From positions 1,426,001-1,490,000 of the forward strand of contig JANUWF010001636.1 of assembly GCA_026120185.1 (NCBI GenBank): a DNA stretch of 64,000 nt. The letters are read 5' to 3'. The notes below the pieces were generated by a model. The model was not told where the DNA came from, ran no database searches, and saw only the letters and a list, made by a program, of their open reading frames with translations. Made by a program: the position numbers and the translations under genes. The DNA comes from Voacanga thouarsii. Taxonomy: Eukaryota > Streptophyta > Magnoliopsida > Gentianales > Apocynaceae. Below are positions 21,760 through 34,424 of the stretch, in pieces (position 1 is the first letter of the stretch; every line of letters begins with the position of its first letter).

Positions 21760-23131
21760 CAACTAAAACCCCCTAATTATCAGCTTTTTCCTCACATCAA
21801 CTCAAATTTCGAGTGTGAACTTCATCCAATTATGCATATTGGTAACTGATATGAAAAATAAAAAAAGATCAGAGGAAAGTGATGGTGGGCATGAAGAGCG
21901 TAACGGAACAAAGAAAAATGCTGTGTGTTTGAACTTTTTTCTGGACTGCGCCAAAGTATTTCTGGGGAGAGCTTTGAGCTGCAGTTTTTGAACTTTTGAA
22001 ATGGTGGTGGTGTTGGATGCGTGGCTGGTGGAAAAAGGAAAAAGTCATACATGAGAAGTTCTAAACAAAAGGCATGGCAAAGGGGACTCAAAGGGCAAAA
22101 TAGGCAATATGTTATCTTACATCGGTGATAGTAATAATTTTATATTATATTTGAATACTTATTTTCATTTTAATCTAAAATTATTTTTATTTTATTTTAT
22201 TATTTTATATATTTTTATTTTTTAAAAATAATTATATATTCATAACCCATCATATTTTCTTCTTTAATTTCATCTTGAACTTTATTTGACTCTAAATATT
22301 TAATAATTTTTATTACATTCTCACAAATTTACCTCGATCTAATGAATTTCATGTAATTGTACTTAAAAAAAATTTCTAGTTAGGTCTTTTGTGTTTCCTC
22401 ACAGCATCTTCACATGTTAAGCATTGCCTCCTTTGTTTTAGCCCTTTTTTTTTCCTCTTGCCCCTTTTGTGCATAAGGGAGGGGATTTGGTTAAAATATC
22501 TCACCTCTATATATTGAATATCTACATTCTTATTTAAACTTAAATTTAAAATAAAACGTTTAAATTCTTATAGAAAGTATTATTTAATAAACGATGCTTT
22601 TAATTAAGTAAATTATGTAATTATCGTATATTATTTAAGTAAATTATGTAATTGTCATATTTTATTTTAAATTTTTGGCACATTAAATATCTTAATAATA
22701 AAGCAAAGTGATATTTTAATTGGTTAGTGTGTAATCTTTTATAACAAAAATCTTGATTGGAAATTAGTTATATTTGGGGAAAAAAGTATTAAATGGAAGA
22801 AAAAATCATGAAAAATATCATCAAATTATTCATATTTCACGATTTATATAATTTATTTTTTATCTTTTATATCCTGAATAAATTTTATATATTTTAAAAT
22901 TTCCTTCTACAATTCTAAATGATTATTTCCAACAAAAGTGAAATTTTCTCTATTTTTAAGAAAAGTTGTCTCATTTTACACTTACTTTATTATTGGACAA
23001 TTTACGTAGTTATACACATGAACATGAATTTAACAGTAATAGATTGATTCATAAAAGGGAAGGAAGAAGTATATATATTCACATGTTTTTTTTCTAAAAT
23101 ATTTTTTAAAGTATATATATTTACTAAAAAG

Positions 23132-23168
<37 letters not shown>

Positions 23169-24597
23169 TTTTCTTATCGTGTTTTTTATTTAGCAAGTGT
23201 TATAAATTTTAACCATAAAATATGGAAAAAACTCGTTGTAATTTCATGATAATTTTAAGCTCAAATAAGTGCATCATTACTTTTCGAATATGAACATTGA
23301 AAAAAAGATTTAAAAATTTCGATATAATCTTCTATCATTTTTATAGAGAAATTATATTTAAAAAAAAAACGTAACAACTAAAATTTGATATTTTTGCAAG
23401 TTATCTAATCAAGTTGCCAATTACGACACAAAGCATATTGCCCCTTGATAACACACTGTGGAGTAATATTATCCTAATTCACTGCTAGTTATTAATTAAA
23501 ATATCTAAGTTTTCTTTTTAAAAAACCAACATTCAAAATTCACTAGTTGCCATTATATTTGCCTTGTTGATTTGTTGCTTGTCTGGCTTCTACTCTACTT
23601 GGACTCATCTTTGAAATCAAAAGAAACAAAAATACATTGGAGGGGTAGTCCATAATTCGTTATCGGATCCAAAATGGTACAATTTAGGGACACAAAATGT
23701 GTAATAATTTATATATATATAAGTCACAAATTATACATAATATTTTATTTATACAAAATAATACTATGGTTTTATGGGTATATTTATTTGAAAAGTAACT
23801 TTTAATTCTCATTTCAAATTAAAATTTAATATTAATTTAAATATTTTATTATTTATATAGTTATATATTCACAACACATCATACTCTTTTTTTTTAGATT
23901 TCACATGACCTTACATTTTTAATAATTTTTTATAAAACTTAACTAAAATAAAATTTTATCCATCTACAGATTGTGACTTTTGACAGAAAAAAATTTATTT
24001 GAATTGAAAAAAATTGAATTATACAAAAAAAAAAAAGTGTAGAATCAAATAAAAAAAATAATGTTCCATAAATAAATAATAAGTTGAAACTTTTTAAAAT
24101 TAAATTAATAATATTTTCTTAACCCAATTAGTATCCAAGTACATTCAGGCCAACACAAAAATGTACTCCGCCAAGAAATCATTTAAAAATTAATTTGGAA
24201 CAATTAAATAGCTGTGTAATTTTATGCATACAAATCCTATTCCCTTGGTTATATTATTCCTAAGAAGGAGGAATAAGATTTAATTACCAAAGAAATGGAA
24301 AGAGAAGAAAGATTCATGTCCACCAAAGGGGAGACAGTGACACCGCGGATCCCGGTACGTAATTTTTGCGGTCATTTTAACATATTCATACAATTTTATA
24401 AACATTTTATACTATTATATAAATATTTTATATAATTATATGAATATCAAAACGATGTCATTTTGAATTATCAAAACGACATCGTTCTACTAAAAAAAAT
24501 TTACACACGACTACTTTTTTAGGCATTGAATTTTCATCTTTTTTATCTGAATCGTAAAATGTCATTTAAAATAAAATTTTTAATTTAAAATTATATA
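21760..24597. other. AT-rich intergenic spacer left of MITE B2
   Basis: The first ~300 bases are the upstream region of the IRE-like kinase gene (GC-richer to about 22060). The rest is very AT-rich with a (TA)n tract at 23129-23160 and no exon-like signal. A short non-AT stretch around 24320-24360 (caccgcggatcccggtacg) stands alone and I cannot assign it. Confidence 0.5.
23129..23160. repeat. (TA)n microsatellite
   Basis: About 16 TA units followed by a T run, in spacer. Confidence 0.9.
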
Positions 24598-24906
24598 CTC
24601 CTTCTATTTTAAAATATTTATTCATAAAATATTTTACACACAGATTAAGGGTGCTGAAAACAATGCAATAATTTAGATAAAGTTCATATTCTACCCATAT
24701 TAAAAATATGATAGTTATTAGTTGGTAAAAACTCTTAAGAAGTAAGAAGGAATAAGAGTTTTGAAAAGTTATATCGTTGACTTAAAATAAATGAGGATAA
24801 AATAAAAAAAAATAATCATCAGTTCTATAAATATGTATATGAATAAGTATTTTAAAATAAAATAAAAAATTTCTATAAATAAGTATTTTGAAACGAAGGA
24901 AGGAAG
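24598..24906 (+). mobile_element. Stowaway-like MITE, family B copy 2
   Basis: Flanked by TA, starts CTCCTTCTATTTTAAAATATT and ends with a diverged complement. It aligns end to end with 2658-2960, including inner blocks such as 'acccatattaaaaatatgatag' and 'cttaagaagta'. Confidence 0.8.
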
Positions 24907-26913
24907 TATCATTTTATAATATTAAAAATATTTATTATTTTCCAACATATTTTTATCATATTTATTATATTCTGCTATAGAACCATATGAATTATCTTTT
25001 TATTTAAATAATAAGTTAATCATTTTATCTTATATTTCTCAAGTTCAATATTAGATAACAAAAGAATTAATTATAAATAATATAAAATGGATATTAATTA
25101 AGACATGTTTGATAACTTAATTAATTATTTATTTTATTAAATACAATTTATAATAGATAATATTAAGTACTTAATTAATTAAATATATTATATAATAGAT
25201 TTTTATTATTACTTAATTACTTAAGAAGTATTAAAATTCGGTTATAAATTTTAAATAAAATAAAAGTTACTTCAATTTAAAGTATAAATATATTGAATAC
25301 ACATCTAATTATTAATATTTTAATTTCAATTTAAATTATAATAAAATATAATATAAAAATAAATTATAATTAATTTAAATTATATATTTAAAAATTTTAA
25401 AATTTAATACTTAAATATTTAAATTTTAATTGTTATCAAACTATTAAAAAGTCTGAAATGTTTTGAGAGATGGTATTAGAGAAATGTACGCATGAGAAGT
25501 TAGGGGTTATGATACATGTTTAAAACGGATATAAGTAGTTAAAAGTTAATTTGAGATGAGTTTTAAAAAAAATTAAATGTGTGAAATTAAGTGGGGTTGA
25601 AAAAAAGAATATAATATATTTTGAATATATGGTAATTTTAAAAACTAAAAATTATATAAAATAATGATATATTTAAATTTAAAATAAAAATAAATAAATT
25701 ACAATCCAAATAAAGCAGTAACCAATTAATCAAAAGTGTGGCAAAAATATTCCAAAATTGGATAAACTCGACTATCCTAGTTATATTTCAGCAGCCACTG
25801 TGCTGCCCACACGTGGAAGACGCGTGGATGTGAGGTCACAGGACTTACAAAATTCCCACGTCACGACGCATCCCGCCTCTTGACTAGTAGTATTATTTTG
25901 TGTTGCGGCTCCTGCCGATGTTTGAAGGTTCATTCGGTGACGCTGATCCGTTAGTGCAAGCCCACGCTCGGTGACGCGTTTACAAATTTTGATACCTACT
26001 ATTTTTATTTTATAATCGTTTTATAAAATTTTATAAATATTTATTTGTTTAATTCTATCTTTCTTAATAATTTTTTTCTTTTTACTAATTATGATTTAAT
26101 TTTTTTAATTAGAATAGATAAAAACTTAATTAAAAGTATTTTTAAATTTTAATGTTAAAATTATGTGAAATTTAAAACTTTTAATTATTATGCATAATTT
26201 TAAATCGACTTATACAGTGAAACGAAAATAATATTTATTTTAATTTAAAAAAGAAAGTACTAATTTTTTATTGTGTAATATTTTAAGACTTTTGTATTTC
26301 ACTACTTGACCTTTTATTATAGAACTAATGGGCGACTCTGTACTATGTGCAGATATTTTACTTGGTGATTAAATATAATTTTATAAAAAATTTAAAATTT
26401 GATAAATTCTATAAATATGTATCAATTACACCAAGTGTATTTATGAGTTTTCAATATACAGCTCTTATCTTGGTATTTAATACTTTACTAATAATAATTT
26501 TCTTCAATAACCAGTAACCAATTAAAAAATTATTCCTTCAATTATACAAAAACTGTAAAACATAGGCAACATTCTAATTGTATTGTGTTAATATAATATA
26601 AGCCTTTAGAAAGTCATTGATTTCATGTAATTCAAGAATCCATTACTCATGTAGAACAATCTACTCATAAAAAATAAAACAACACTAATTGATTCGGAAA
26701 AATATTTTCTTACATATTTTGTATTTGTAACCTAAATAAACAATTCTAAAATATTCATGGCTCACCTGAAAATGAACGAAAACTTTACAATTGATGGTTT
26801 AATCTCAATCGACCATCTCTTGAAAGTGTCTAAGATAAAAGCCACCTCATATCTAAACAATTCTCTAGTCAAAACTCAAAGATATAAATAAAATGGAAGG
26901 AAGTAACAAATAC
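24907..26913. other. AT-rich spacer with a GC-richer ACGT-motif island
   Basis: Mostly low-complexity AT sequence without coding signal. Positions about 25795-25985 are clearly GC-richer and hold several ACGT-core motifs (CACACGTGGA near 25808, CCCACGTCACG near 25855, two GGTGACGC sites near 25936 and 25970). No gene start follows on either strand within a kilobase. Confidence 0.5.
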
Positions 26914-27707
26914 CTCCTTCAGCATCCTCTGACTTTCAAGAAAAACCCCATCAGATGGAACAAGATTCTCCACTTTGTGATGGAAAGAAGGATGATGAGC
27001 CTGATGCTTCTCAATTTGCAAGGGTTGGGAAATTCTTTGGGTGGTACCGCTCGATTCACTTGTCTCGAACTCATTTCTTCCTCCATTGGAAACCAACCAC
27101 ATCCTTGAGACTTTGGTGCAGAAACTTGTAATGGCGCATGTATAGGAAACTGAGATTCACTTGATGCACGATCCCTTGAATCTTGTCCATGTTGCAAAAT
27201 AAATAGTCTCCTCCTTGTATCAGGATCTAGTTCAGATTTTGAAACTACACCGTCTTCTCTAGCAAGAGAACTTTGCAAGCTTGCTTTTGGAGGAATGGTT
27301 TGCGTAATTGGAGTTTTTAGGACTGAAGTTACTTGAGGCATCTGCTGAGGAGGAAAAGGAACAACTGACCCTTGCATTGTTGGTGGCAAAATTGGAATAG
27401 AAGAAGATGGCACACCATATTAGATTGTCGGAGCAATTTTGGTATCTAAATTTGCAATGGTCAAGGGGATTGTTGAAGAAACTGAAATAGCCTCCTAAAT
27501 CATTGAACAAATCAGAAGTTATACCTCTAACCACATGAAGAAATAAATCCACTCATACCATGGAATTTATCCAACAAAATAAAGACTTCCAAACTCATTA
27601 TAACAAAATTTTCACATTCAGTCTTCTTTCCACCTCAACATCTGTCGTGCCATCAAAACCAAGGGAATCCTTGTTTCCATTTGAAGCCGAAGGATCATGA
27701 CTTTAGT
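26914..27707 (-). pseudogene. two-exon fragment of a CPL1-type RNA polymerase II CTD phosphatase gene
   Basis: CPL1 (FIERY2) is a nuclear phosphatase acting on the RNA polymerase II C-terminal domain. On the minus strand, about 27707-27616 encodes DPSASNGNKDSLGFDGTTDV then EVERRLN; a GT donor at 27615, a ~121-bp intron and a TTTAG acceptor lead to 27494-26914, which encodes EAISVSSTIPLT, then PPQQMPQVTSVLK, ELDPDTRRRLFILQHGQDSR, EEEMSSRQVNRAV and, in another frame, IEKHQAHHPSF to LKE before a GTATTT donor. These are the middle CPL1 blocks in the right order. It is broken by an in-frame TAA near 27420 and a frameshift near 27030; the upstream catalytic domain and the double-stranded RNA-binding domains are absent. 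The retained intron and splice sites show a DNA-level duplication, not a processed retrocopy. Confidence 0.85.
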
Positions 27708-28868
27708 AACTATAGCATTCCAACAAACGGTTGAAACTTGAAAGTATACCGGAAGAACAATAACATTTCACACACAAATCAATACACTTATTGAAAAATA
27801 ATAAAGATAATAAAATAAATTAATAAATAAATCATGATTGTAAATAAGGAAAGAACAACTACGGCATAGAATCAACGGATAATTTGACGTAAAATTAAAC
27901 AAACGATGACGTTTAAATTAATGGATGCAATGTATCATACTTACTATCCTCATTCAAATTAATGGATGCACGTTTGTGTCTCTTTATATTTATAATATGT
28001 GTAATATTTATAATATTTATAATTTAAAATAAATAAAAATATTATAAAATGTCTAAATTACTCACGAAGATCAAACGAATCTTAATCGTAAATTATATTA
28101 TTGATTAAATCTAATATATTAATTATAAGTATTTAAGAATTGTATTAAATCTTAACCATCAAATTAATAAAATTAAGATGAAAAAAAATAAAAACTTATT
28201 AAAATAATATGAAGTGACAACTCATTCCATTCTTCATCTTTGGTATATACATTTAGATTAAGGAATTTTTAATTAGGTATAAAATTTTCAATGTATTCAT
28301 TGAAAACTTATTTGTTAAACTAAGAATCATGATTCAAATAGAAAAAATTTTAATTGAAAATTTTTTATAATCTTATTCAGTGAGAATTACAATATTCAAT
28401 TACAGTATAAGAGACATTACAACAGTTGCCGATGTAACAATATTAGCCGTTTGATCTCTTATAGTAAGAATTATAATTAAATTAAAAAATAATAATATAA
28501 AATATTTCTATGAGTTTATTTAGAGAGAGTTAAAATATTGAGTTCAGAGCAAGAAATATGCAAACAACTGTCGATGTAACAATTTAGCTTTAATAGCTGT
28601 TCGATCTCTTATTACATTAAGTGAGTGCCAAATTTGCACTCTTTACGTTGTTGCTACAAGTGTCTCTCCAAGTATAGGGAGTGCCAATTGCTTCCTTTCC
28701 CTTTCCATTATTGACAATTTTATTATTTATTTTAATAAATTATAATATTAATTTTTAATTATATACCCTCTTTATAAAATTCAAAATTATACTTATATCT
28801 TTTAAAAACAGTTTCAATATATTCTCAATTCAAGTATATCAATTCTTACCACAAGGGTCTTTTTATTA

Positions 28869-28929
<61 letters not shown>

Positions 28930-29170
28930 GACTAAAACTCCAATCGCATTCATTTAAAAAAGAAGAAGAAGCTATATTTAATCCATTTGAAGGAACAGCT
29001 AACTTCCTGAAGATAATTAAGCTGCAAAGAATAAGATGCTTAAAGACTTATTTGTTTCTCATTGTAAATAATTGGTACAGAGTTGCCACTAAAGGCAATC
29101 GCAGATGATCTGAATGTAACGATTGAAACAACACCGACTAAAACGTGCTCTGAATGCCATCAATTTTGTG
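27708..29170. other. AT-rich spacer
   Basis: No gene seen. Holds two loosely similar stretches (about 28395-28445 and 28545-28605, each with 'gtcgatgtaacaat' or 'gccgatgtaacaat' and 'gttcgatctcttat' or 'gtttgatctcttat') and a (TTA)n tract at 28866-28929. The last ~100 bases are probably the 3' flank of the gene at 29178. Confidence 0.5.
28866..28929. repeat. (TTA)n microsatellite
   Basis: About 20 trinucleotide units in spacer. Confidence 0.95.
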
Positions 29171-29177
29171 TACAGTT

Positions 29178-31148
29178 TCACTTATTGTCATCCGCAACTG
29201 CACTGCTTACATATATGCCATCTCTTCTTTTAGGGAACCCTGTGTTTTCTAAATTTGAGCCCCTATATTTGATTTCTTGAGTAGTTCTGAAATTGGGATC
29301 AACTGCAGAAGACATAGAATTCGCCTCAGCAGCAGGAGCCCTGTAGGAATTACCCGTTCCACCAGGATATCGGGATGGAGAAACATATCTTCTCGATGGA
29401 CCTCGAATACCAGGACCCCTAAAATCAACCATGTCAGCATTTCTTGACGGGTCAATGAAAGATCTATCACCCGAACTAGCGCCAGACCCCATTGCAGCTG
29501 CATTTGTGACTGATGCGGCAGCAAAAGCATCGTCTGGCCCCCAGGATGTAAGAGCTTCCTTCTTGTTGGCAAAAAAATGCCAGGCTCCAAAGAGGAAAAG
29601 GATGAAAAATAAAATGGGGCTTGTCCATTGCATGGCATTAAACTCGTTCTTGAAAACCGGAAGGTTGGACCGATACATCCCAATATAGCCACTTCCGATA
29701 CTGAGAATAACAAGCTTTTCTCGGTCACTTGCGATTATTGGCCTTGCTTTCCTTTTCTCCTTTGAATTCATCTGCTCTTGACCTAGAAATGATGCTGCAA
29801 TTCCACTAAGTTCTGTAGAGAACAAAAGTTTAGGGCCTCCGGCTCTAACATAATGCTGAGAAGACACATTGTACACAAAAATCTTGTCCTGGTTAGCAAC
29901 GAGCAAGTACCCTTTAATTGCTTGAAATGCTTGAGGCTCGCCCATGTCGAACTTCCTCTTGGACCTAATCCGGCATTTAAAGTTCATTATATCACCCAGT
30001 AATAATACATGAATCAAATCACCTTCTGAGGTAAAGCCATATGCTTTTGATCGTTCTGTGGCATCAAAAACATAGCTTTCAACCATGGAATTGTTCAAAC
30101 CTTCACAGGCAGCTTCCCTAATCTTCATTGTCCTCAAATCCAGTGACCCTGCACCAGTCTCTGTCAGAAACAAGAGTCTCTGCTTCAAGAAAGCCAGTGG
30201 CCTGCTTATCGGTACAACCGGATTGCCATAAACTGTCCCATTCTCTCGAAAAACCCTGATCGTTCCACTCAAATCTGTAGACAAAATATATCTCTTCTGC
30301 CCAACATGATGCACCTCCAAGATAGTAATGGGTGACACAGTGTCCCTGAGTTTATGCCTGTCAAATTTGACAACATTTTCCATACGAACTGAATTCCATT
30401 CATCTCCATTAGAGTCCTCCCAAATCCGATGCATCAAAATAACACCATTCTCATGCCCCGTCACAAGTATGCTCTCATTCTTATAAATTGACAAGTATGA
30501 TACAATAGCAGTAACGGGTGATTGAGACATTGTGTAAAATTCAACCGAAACATCTCCATTTCTAGACAGTAAATAAACCCTGCCCAGATCATCCCCAACC
30601 GCAACATACTTAACGGACCCCTCAAAATCACCAAATGGCAAGACATTAATACAAGTAGGATTTGATCGCAATTTCACAGCTGAAACAAACTGAAACCTCT
30701 CAGACCAAAAGGAGCTGAACTTTGTAATTGGCATCGCCTCTACATTCTCCACATCTTTAACATTAATCTCTAAATCTTCATCTTCAATCTTCTCAATTAA
30801 CTGATCTCCATCACTCTTTGTCCCATCAACTTCAACTTTTTGGCGAACAGTTTCTTGCTCTTTATCGATCAAAGGTTTAAGCTTTGAATAATCTAAAAAT
30901 TGTGATTCTAATCTAGATACTAGTTCAGTAAGGTTCTTCACTAGCTCCTCCAACTTTTCTAACTGAAGCTGGTGCCTACTTAGTAAATCTAAAGCTTCCG
31001 AAATTTCAGGTTTGCATTCACTCGGGTATTCACTTTCAGTTTCAGTCACAGCTAAATTAGAGTCTGCAAGAACCCAAGAAATATGCTGCAAATAAAGCAT
31101 TAAAAGCAAATGAATTAAGAGAAACTTGCCTTTGTGGGAGCTGGCCAT
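29178..31148 (-). CDS. single-pass membrane protein of the At1g75140 family, 656 aa
   Basis: Plant-conserved membrane protein of unknown biochemical role; I recognise the family ('uncharacterized membrane protein At1g75140') from its overall layout. One uninterrupted exon. Residues 1-28 form a hydrophobic signal (FLLIHLLLMLYLQHISWVLA); ~45-90 are a charged, probably coiled-coil segment (LSRHQLQLEKLEELVKNLTE); ~150-500 is a beta-rich region with repeated short 'V-G-D-D-L-G-R-V-Y-L' and 'T-G-H-E-N-G-V-I-L' patterns suggesting a beta-propeller-like fold; one membrane span lies at ~505-525 (SPILFFILFLFGAWHFF). A Ser/Gly/Arg-rich tail of ~125 residues follows (GPGIRGPSRRYVSPSRYPGG). Several N-glycosylation sites (NLT, NES, NNS) lie before the span, consistent with a luminal/extracellular N-part and cytosolic tail. 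ATG at 31148 is the first in frame and precedes the signal directly. Confidence 0.9.
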   Translation of the reverse strand: MASSHKGKFLLIHLLLMLYLQHISWVLADSNLAVTETESEYPSECKPEISEALDLLSRHQLQLEKLEELVKNLTELVSRLESQFLDYSKLKPLIDKEQETVRQKVEVDGTKSDGDQLIEKIEDEDLEINVKDVENVEAMPITKFSSFWSERFQFVSAVKLRSNPTCINVLPFGDFEGSVKYVAVGDDLGRVYLLSRNGDVSVEFYTMSQSPVTAIVSYLSIYKNESILVTGHENGVILMHRIWEDSNGDEWNSVRMENVVKFDRHKLRDTVSPITILEVHHVGQKRYILSTDLSGTIRVFRENGTVYGNPVVPISRPLAFLKQRLLFLTETGAGSLDLRTMKIREAACEGLNNSMVESYVFDATERSKAYGFTSEGDLIHVLLLGDIMNFKCRIRSKRKFDMGEPQAFQAIKGYLLVANQDKIFVYNVSSQHYVRAGGPKLLFSTELSGIAASFLGQEQMNSKEKRKARPIIASDREKLVILSIGSGYIGMYRSNLPVFKNEFNAMQWTSPILFFILFLFGAWHFFANKKEALTSWGPDDAFAAASVTNAAAMGSGASSGDRSFIDPSRNADMVDFRGPGIRGPSRRYVSPSRYPGGTGNSYRAPAAEANSMSSAVDPNFRTTQEIKYRGSNLENTGFPKRRDGIYVSSAVADDNK

Positions 31149-31189
31149 TGAAAAAAGCAGTAAGATTTTGAGTTCAAATCTCTTGCATC

Positions 31190-31970
31190 ATTGCGCCAGT
31201 GTGGAAACTTTTATCCAGATCTTAAATTTTGCTTGATCTTTGTTTGTTAGAAAGCAGTCAATTTGTGGGGATTCAAGAAATTTTCCTTTTTCTTTTTGTT
31301 CCTCAAGCTTTTGGTGGATTTGATCAGGTGGGATTAGGGCAACAGAAACCTATCAGCGAAATGAAGAAGACAAGTCAAGAATAGTCGATAATAAAGAGAG
31401 AGCTGATTTTTAACATTTACAGCAGTCCGCAGTGGGAGTTGACTGTAACAGGAAACGGGGCATAAAAGCAACCATCAGGACCGGTTGTTCGAAAAGGCCG
31501 ACTTAGATTATTATATAGAGTAATGGTAAAAATAGCGTATGTGCGCGGAACATGAGGCGATTGGCAAAGATTGATACTTAATCAGGGTTGTTGAGAGATT
31601 TTTTATGGCGGTTCTTTAAACTCGTGGAGATTAATCGAGCCAAAAGTTTGAAATTTTACGCTAATAAAAAAAAAACATATTCACTATTTAATTTGTCTTA
31701 TTTTAATCCTTTTTTTTTGTTATTACATTAATTATTTTTTCTCATCAAATTTCATCTTAACCGCAGCCTTGTCGTAAAATCCAATGTGAAATTGATTATT
31801 TTGCCCTATAATAGTCAGTCGTGCAATTGGAACAAAACAATCCATTCAAGTCAGGTTGTATCATGCGAACAACAATTAGGATAAAAATTAATGGAAAATA
31901 GTTAATGTATTAATTTTTTTTAAAAAAAAGACTAAAATGAGATAAAATTAAATTATTTTTTTATCAAATA
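31190..31970. other. upstream region of the At1g75140-like gene
   Basis: GC content is higher up to about 31640, consistent with leader and promoter. No other exon seen; beyond that the sequence becomes AT-rich and runs into MITE A1. Confidence 0.4.
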
Positions 31971-32252
31971 TTCCCTCCGTTCCAACAAAATTGATCTATT
32001 TACTATTTTGAACGATCCCAAAAAATTTGACAATTTCCTTAAAAGGAAAGTTTTTAATATATAATTTATTATAAAATAATCAATATACTCTACATATATT
32101 ATTTTTATATATTTAAATTTGACATAAAGTATTATGAAATCCATATATTTTTTATTTTTATTATATTATATTATTATTATATTCTAATTTTTATTTTTGT
32201 ATAAAATATTGTGCCAAATCAATCACGATCAATTTTAATGAGACGAAGGGAA
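31971..32252 (+). mobile_element. Stowaway-like MITE, family A copy 1
   Basis: 282 bp, flanked by TA, starting TTCCCTCCGTTCCAACAAAA and ending with the complement (AATTTTAATGAGACGAAGGGA). It aligns with 33675-33951 and, reversed, with 46714-46995. The open frame on its minus strand is a by-product shared with copy A3, not a gene. Confidence 0.85.
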
Positions 32253-33350
32253 TATCGATTTCAATTTTTTAAACCTTTTACCTCAATTTTACAACAAATA
32301 TATTACAAACATAAATGCATATTTCAACTAATCTTTTCAAACATCTCAATTTCATAGTGCAAATTAGCATTCTTTATGGATATTATTTGTAGCCAATGGA
32401 CTCTTTTAGATGTATAGAACATATAAATATTTGATATTTTTACACGTAACGTAATTTTTTATGATAAATCTAACAATGAATCATCTTCTTTTTAGCTACA
32501 TCCCCACTCAATTCCTTGAATTTTTTTTTTTTTTTGAGGTAGAGAACGGAAAAAAATTCCTTATTCTATTTTTTACACGCAAAGAAATATATTAAATGTC
32601 TTTGACAATTTCTTTTTTCGATATGGATATGGTTTTCCTTAATCACAAGTTTTTATGAGATGTTTACAGATAAATCGAGACTTCATGTAATTGGTGCATA
32701 ATTGAGAAAAAAAAAAAAATGTCAGTGACCAATTATAATTTAATAATAAAATACATTTAGCAACAGCATAATGAATGTTTTAAGAGAAAATTAGATGACA
32801 TGAACCCATAGGTTGAAATATTACCACGGGTCAATTAAGTTATATTTAAATAAGAATTTTTTATTCTCATTATAAATTAAAATTTTATTTTAATTCAAAT
32901 AATTATTATTTTATATAATTATTATTTTTCAAAAATTATTATTTATCTACAACCCATCTTACTCTTTTTCTTTCTTTAGACCTAAATAACTTTATATATT
33001 TAATAATTTTTTACAAAATTCATCTCAAATAAATCTCTTCTCACTTATACCCTTAACCACCACTCATGTCTCAAAGTTTTCCTACGTTGAACATTAAAGT
33101 ACTTTTAAGTTCTCTTATAATCTTCATGAACATTAGATGTTTTATTGATCTGTAAATTTACCAAAAATCCAGATCATATTGAAAATTCAGATAAGTTTGA
33201 CAAAGTTGTCAGCTTTCAGGCCATATATGATTGAATTCTTTGTATTACCTTTAACATAAAAAAGCTTTTAAAAAGTAAATATTTTTTCTTAATACAAAAG
33301 CAAATACCTTGACTCAAATTTTAAATAATTATATTAGTAACTGCAATGTA
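32253..33350. other. AT-rich spacer between MITEs
   Basis: Low-complexity AT-rich DNA; no exon, RNA gene or further repeat that I can support. Confidence 0.5.
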
Positions 33351-33602
33351 CTTCGTCTTAAAAATTATGTTAATTTAAGACATAACAAGAAAATTAAGAA
33401 ATTATTAACATTTATATAATTATAATAAAAATAACTATTATATTTTTAAATAAAAATAAACATTTATTAATAATTTATTAAAAATATATTTTTTATTGAA
33501 AAAAAGATAAATTAAAAATATAAATAGTAAATTTATTTTTAATTTATAAAATTAATAAATATTTTACTAAAATAAAAATAAAATTTTTTAAAACAAATAA
33601 AA
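33351..33602 (-). mobile_element. Stowaway-like MITE, family C copy 2
   Basis: TA-flanked element beginning CTTCGTCTTAAAAATTATG. Its reverse complement aligns with 1728-2008, including 'ttattaattttataaatt' and 'tataattatat' blocks. The ends are more eroded than in copy 1. Confidence 0.6.
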
Positions 33603-33674
33603 TAACATTCTCCAAATGACCGAGAACCCTCAAAAAAGAAATAAATAAAATAATTTGAATTACAAAAAATAATA

Positions 33675-33951
33675 CTTCCTCCGTCCTATTAAAATTAACC
33701 TACTTACTATTTTAAATTATCCTAAAAATTTAACACTTTCTTTAAAAAAAAATTTTACTATACAATTTATTATAAAATAATCAATATACTTCACATAGAT
33801 TATATTTATATTTTTAAAATTAACATAAAATATTATAAAACTTACATATTTTTTATTTTTATTATATTATATTATATTATATTTTAATTTTTACTTTTAT
33901 ATAAAATATTGTATCATATTAACTATTATCAATTTTAATAAAACAAAAAAT
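33675..33951 (+). mobile_element. Stowaway-like MITE, family A copy 2
   Basis: TA-flanked, starting CTTCCTCCGTCCTATTAAAA. It aligns along its length with 31971-32252 (shared 'tttattataaaataatcaatatac' block and end structure), lying about 1.4 kb from it in the same orientation. Its right end is eroded. Confidence 0.8.
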
Positions 33952-34424
33952 TAATGCTTTATCGTTTCAAGGTTAGTTTAAGAATAAGCAGCGGTCAATG
34001 GTCATACATTCTCCTTTTTTGGTACACTTGCCATAATGCGGTGGGTGCCTACTTTTCTTTCTGAACAACAAAAGCCTGGTTTTACAAACAGAGGTAGCAG
34101 TAGAACTCATTGTATAGCAGACCCTGATCGAGAATAGGACTTTTCCACGAGACATGAATATCTCAGCTTCAAAAACAACTACAGTTTACAACCAAAATAT
34201 AACAGATATTCGAAACTCTTTCCATTGTTTTCCTTTCTCAATCACCAGAGTAGTACTCAGAAAGTTTGGAAGAAAGAGAGAAAAAAGAAATGCCTGACCA
34301 CAGCAGTAAGAATGTAATTGATTGAGGCTCCAGAACAACTGATAAAACAATGTCTAGCCACTGAATTAGTACTTGTAACTCGAGGGTTCTGGCATCCTAT
34401 CTCTGACATACAAGGTTAAGGTCC

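Noticed and set aside
26893..27108. Plus-strand frame over the CPL1 fragment
   Set aside because: The homology is on the minus strand; this frame is its shadow.
31953..32144. Minus-strand frame similar to a plus-strand frame at 46822-47028
   Set aside because: Both lie inside copies of the same family A MITE; the shared peptide is a by-product of the shared DNA, not a gene family.
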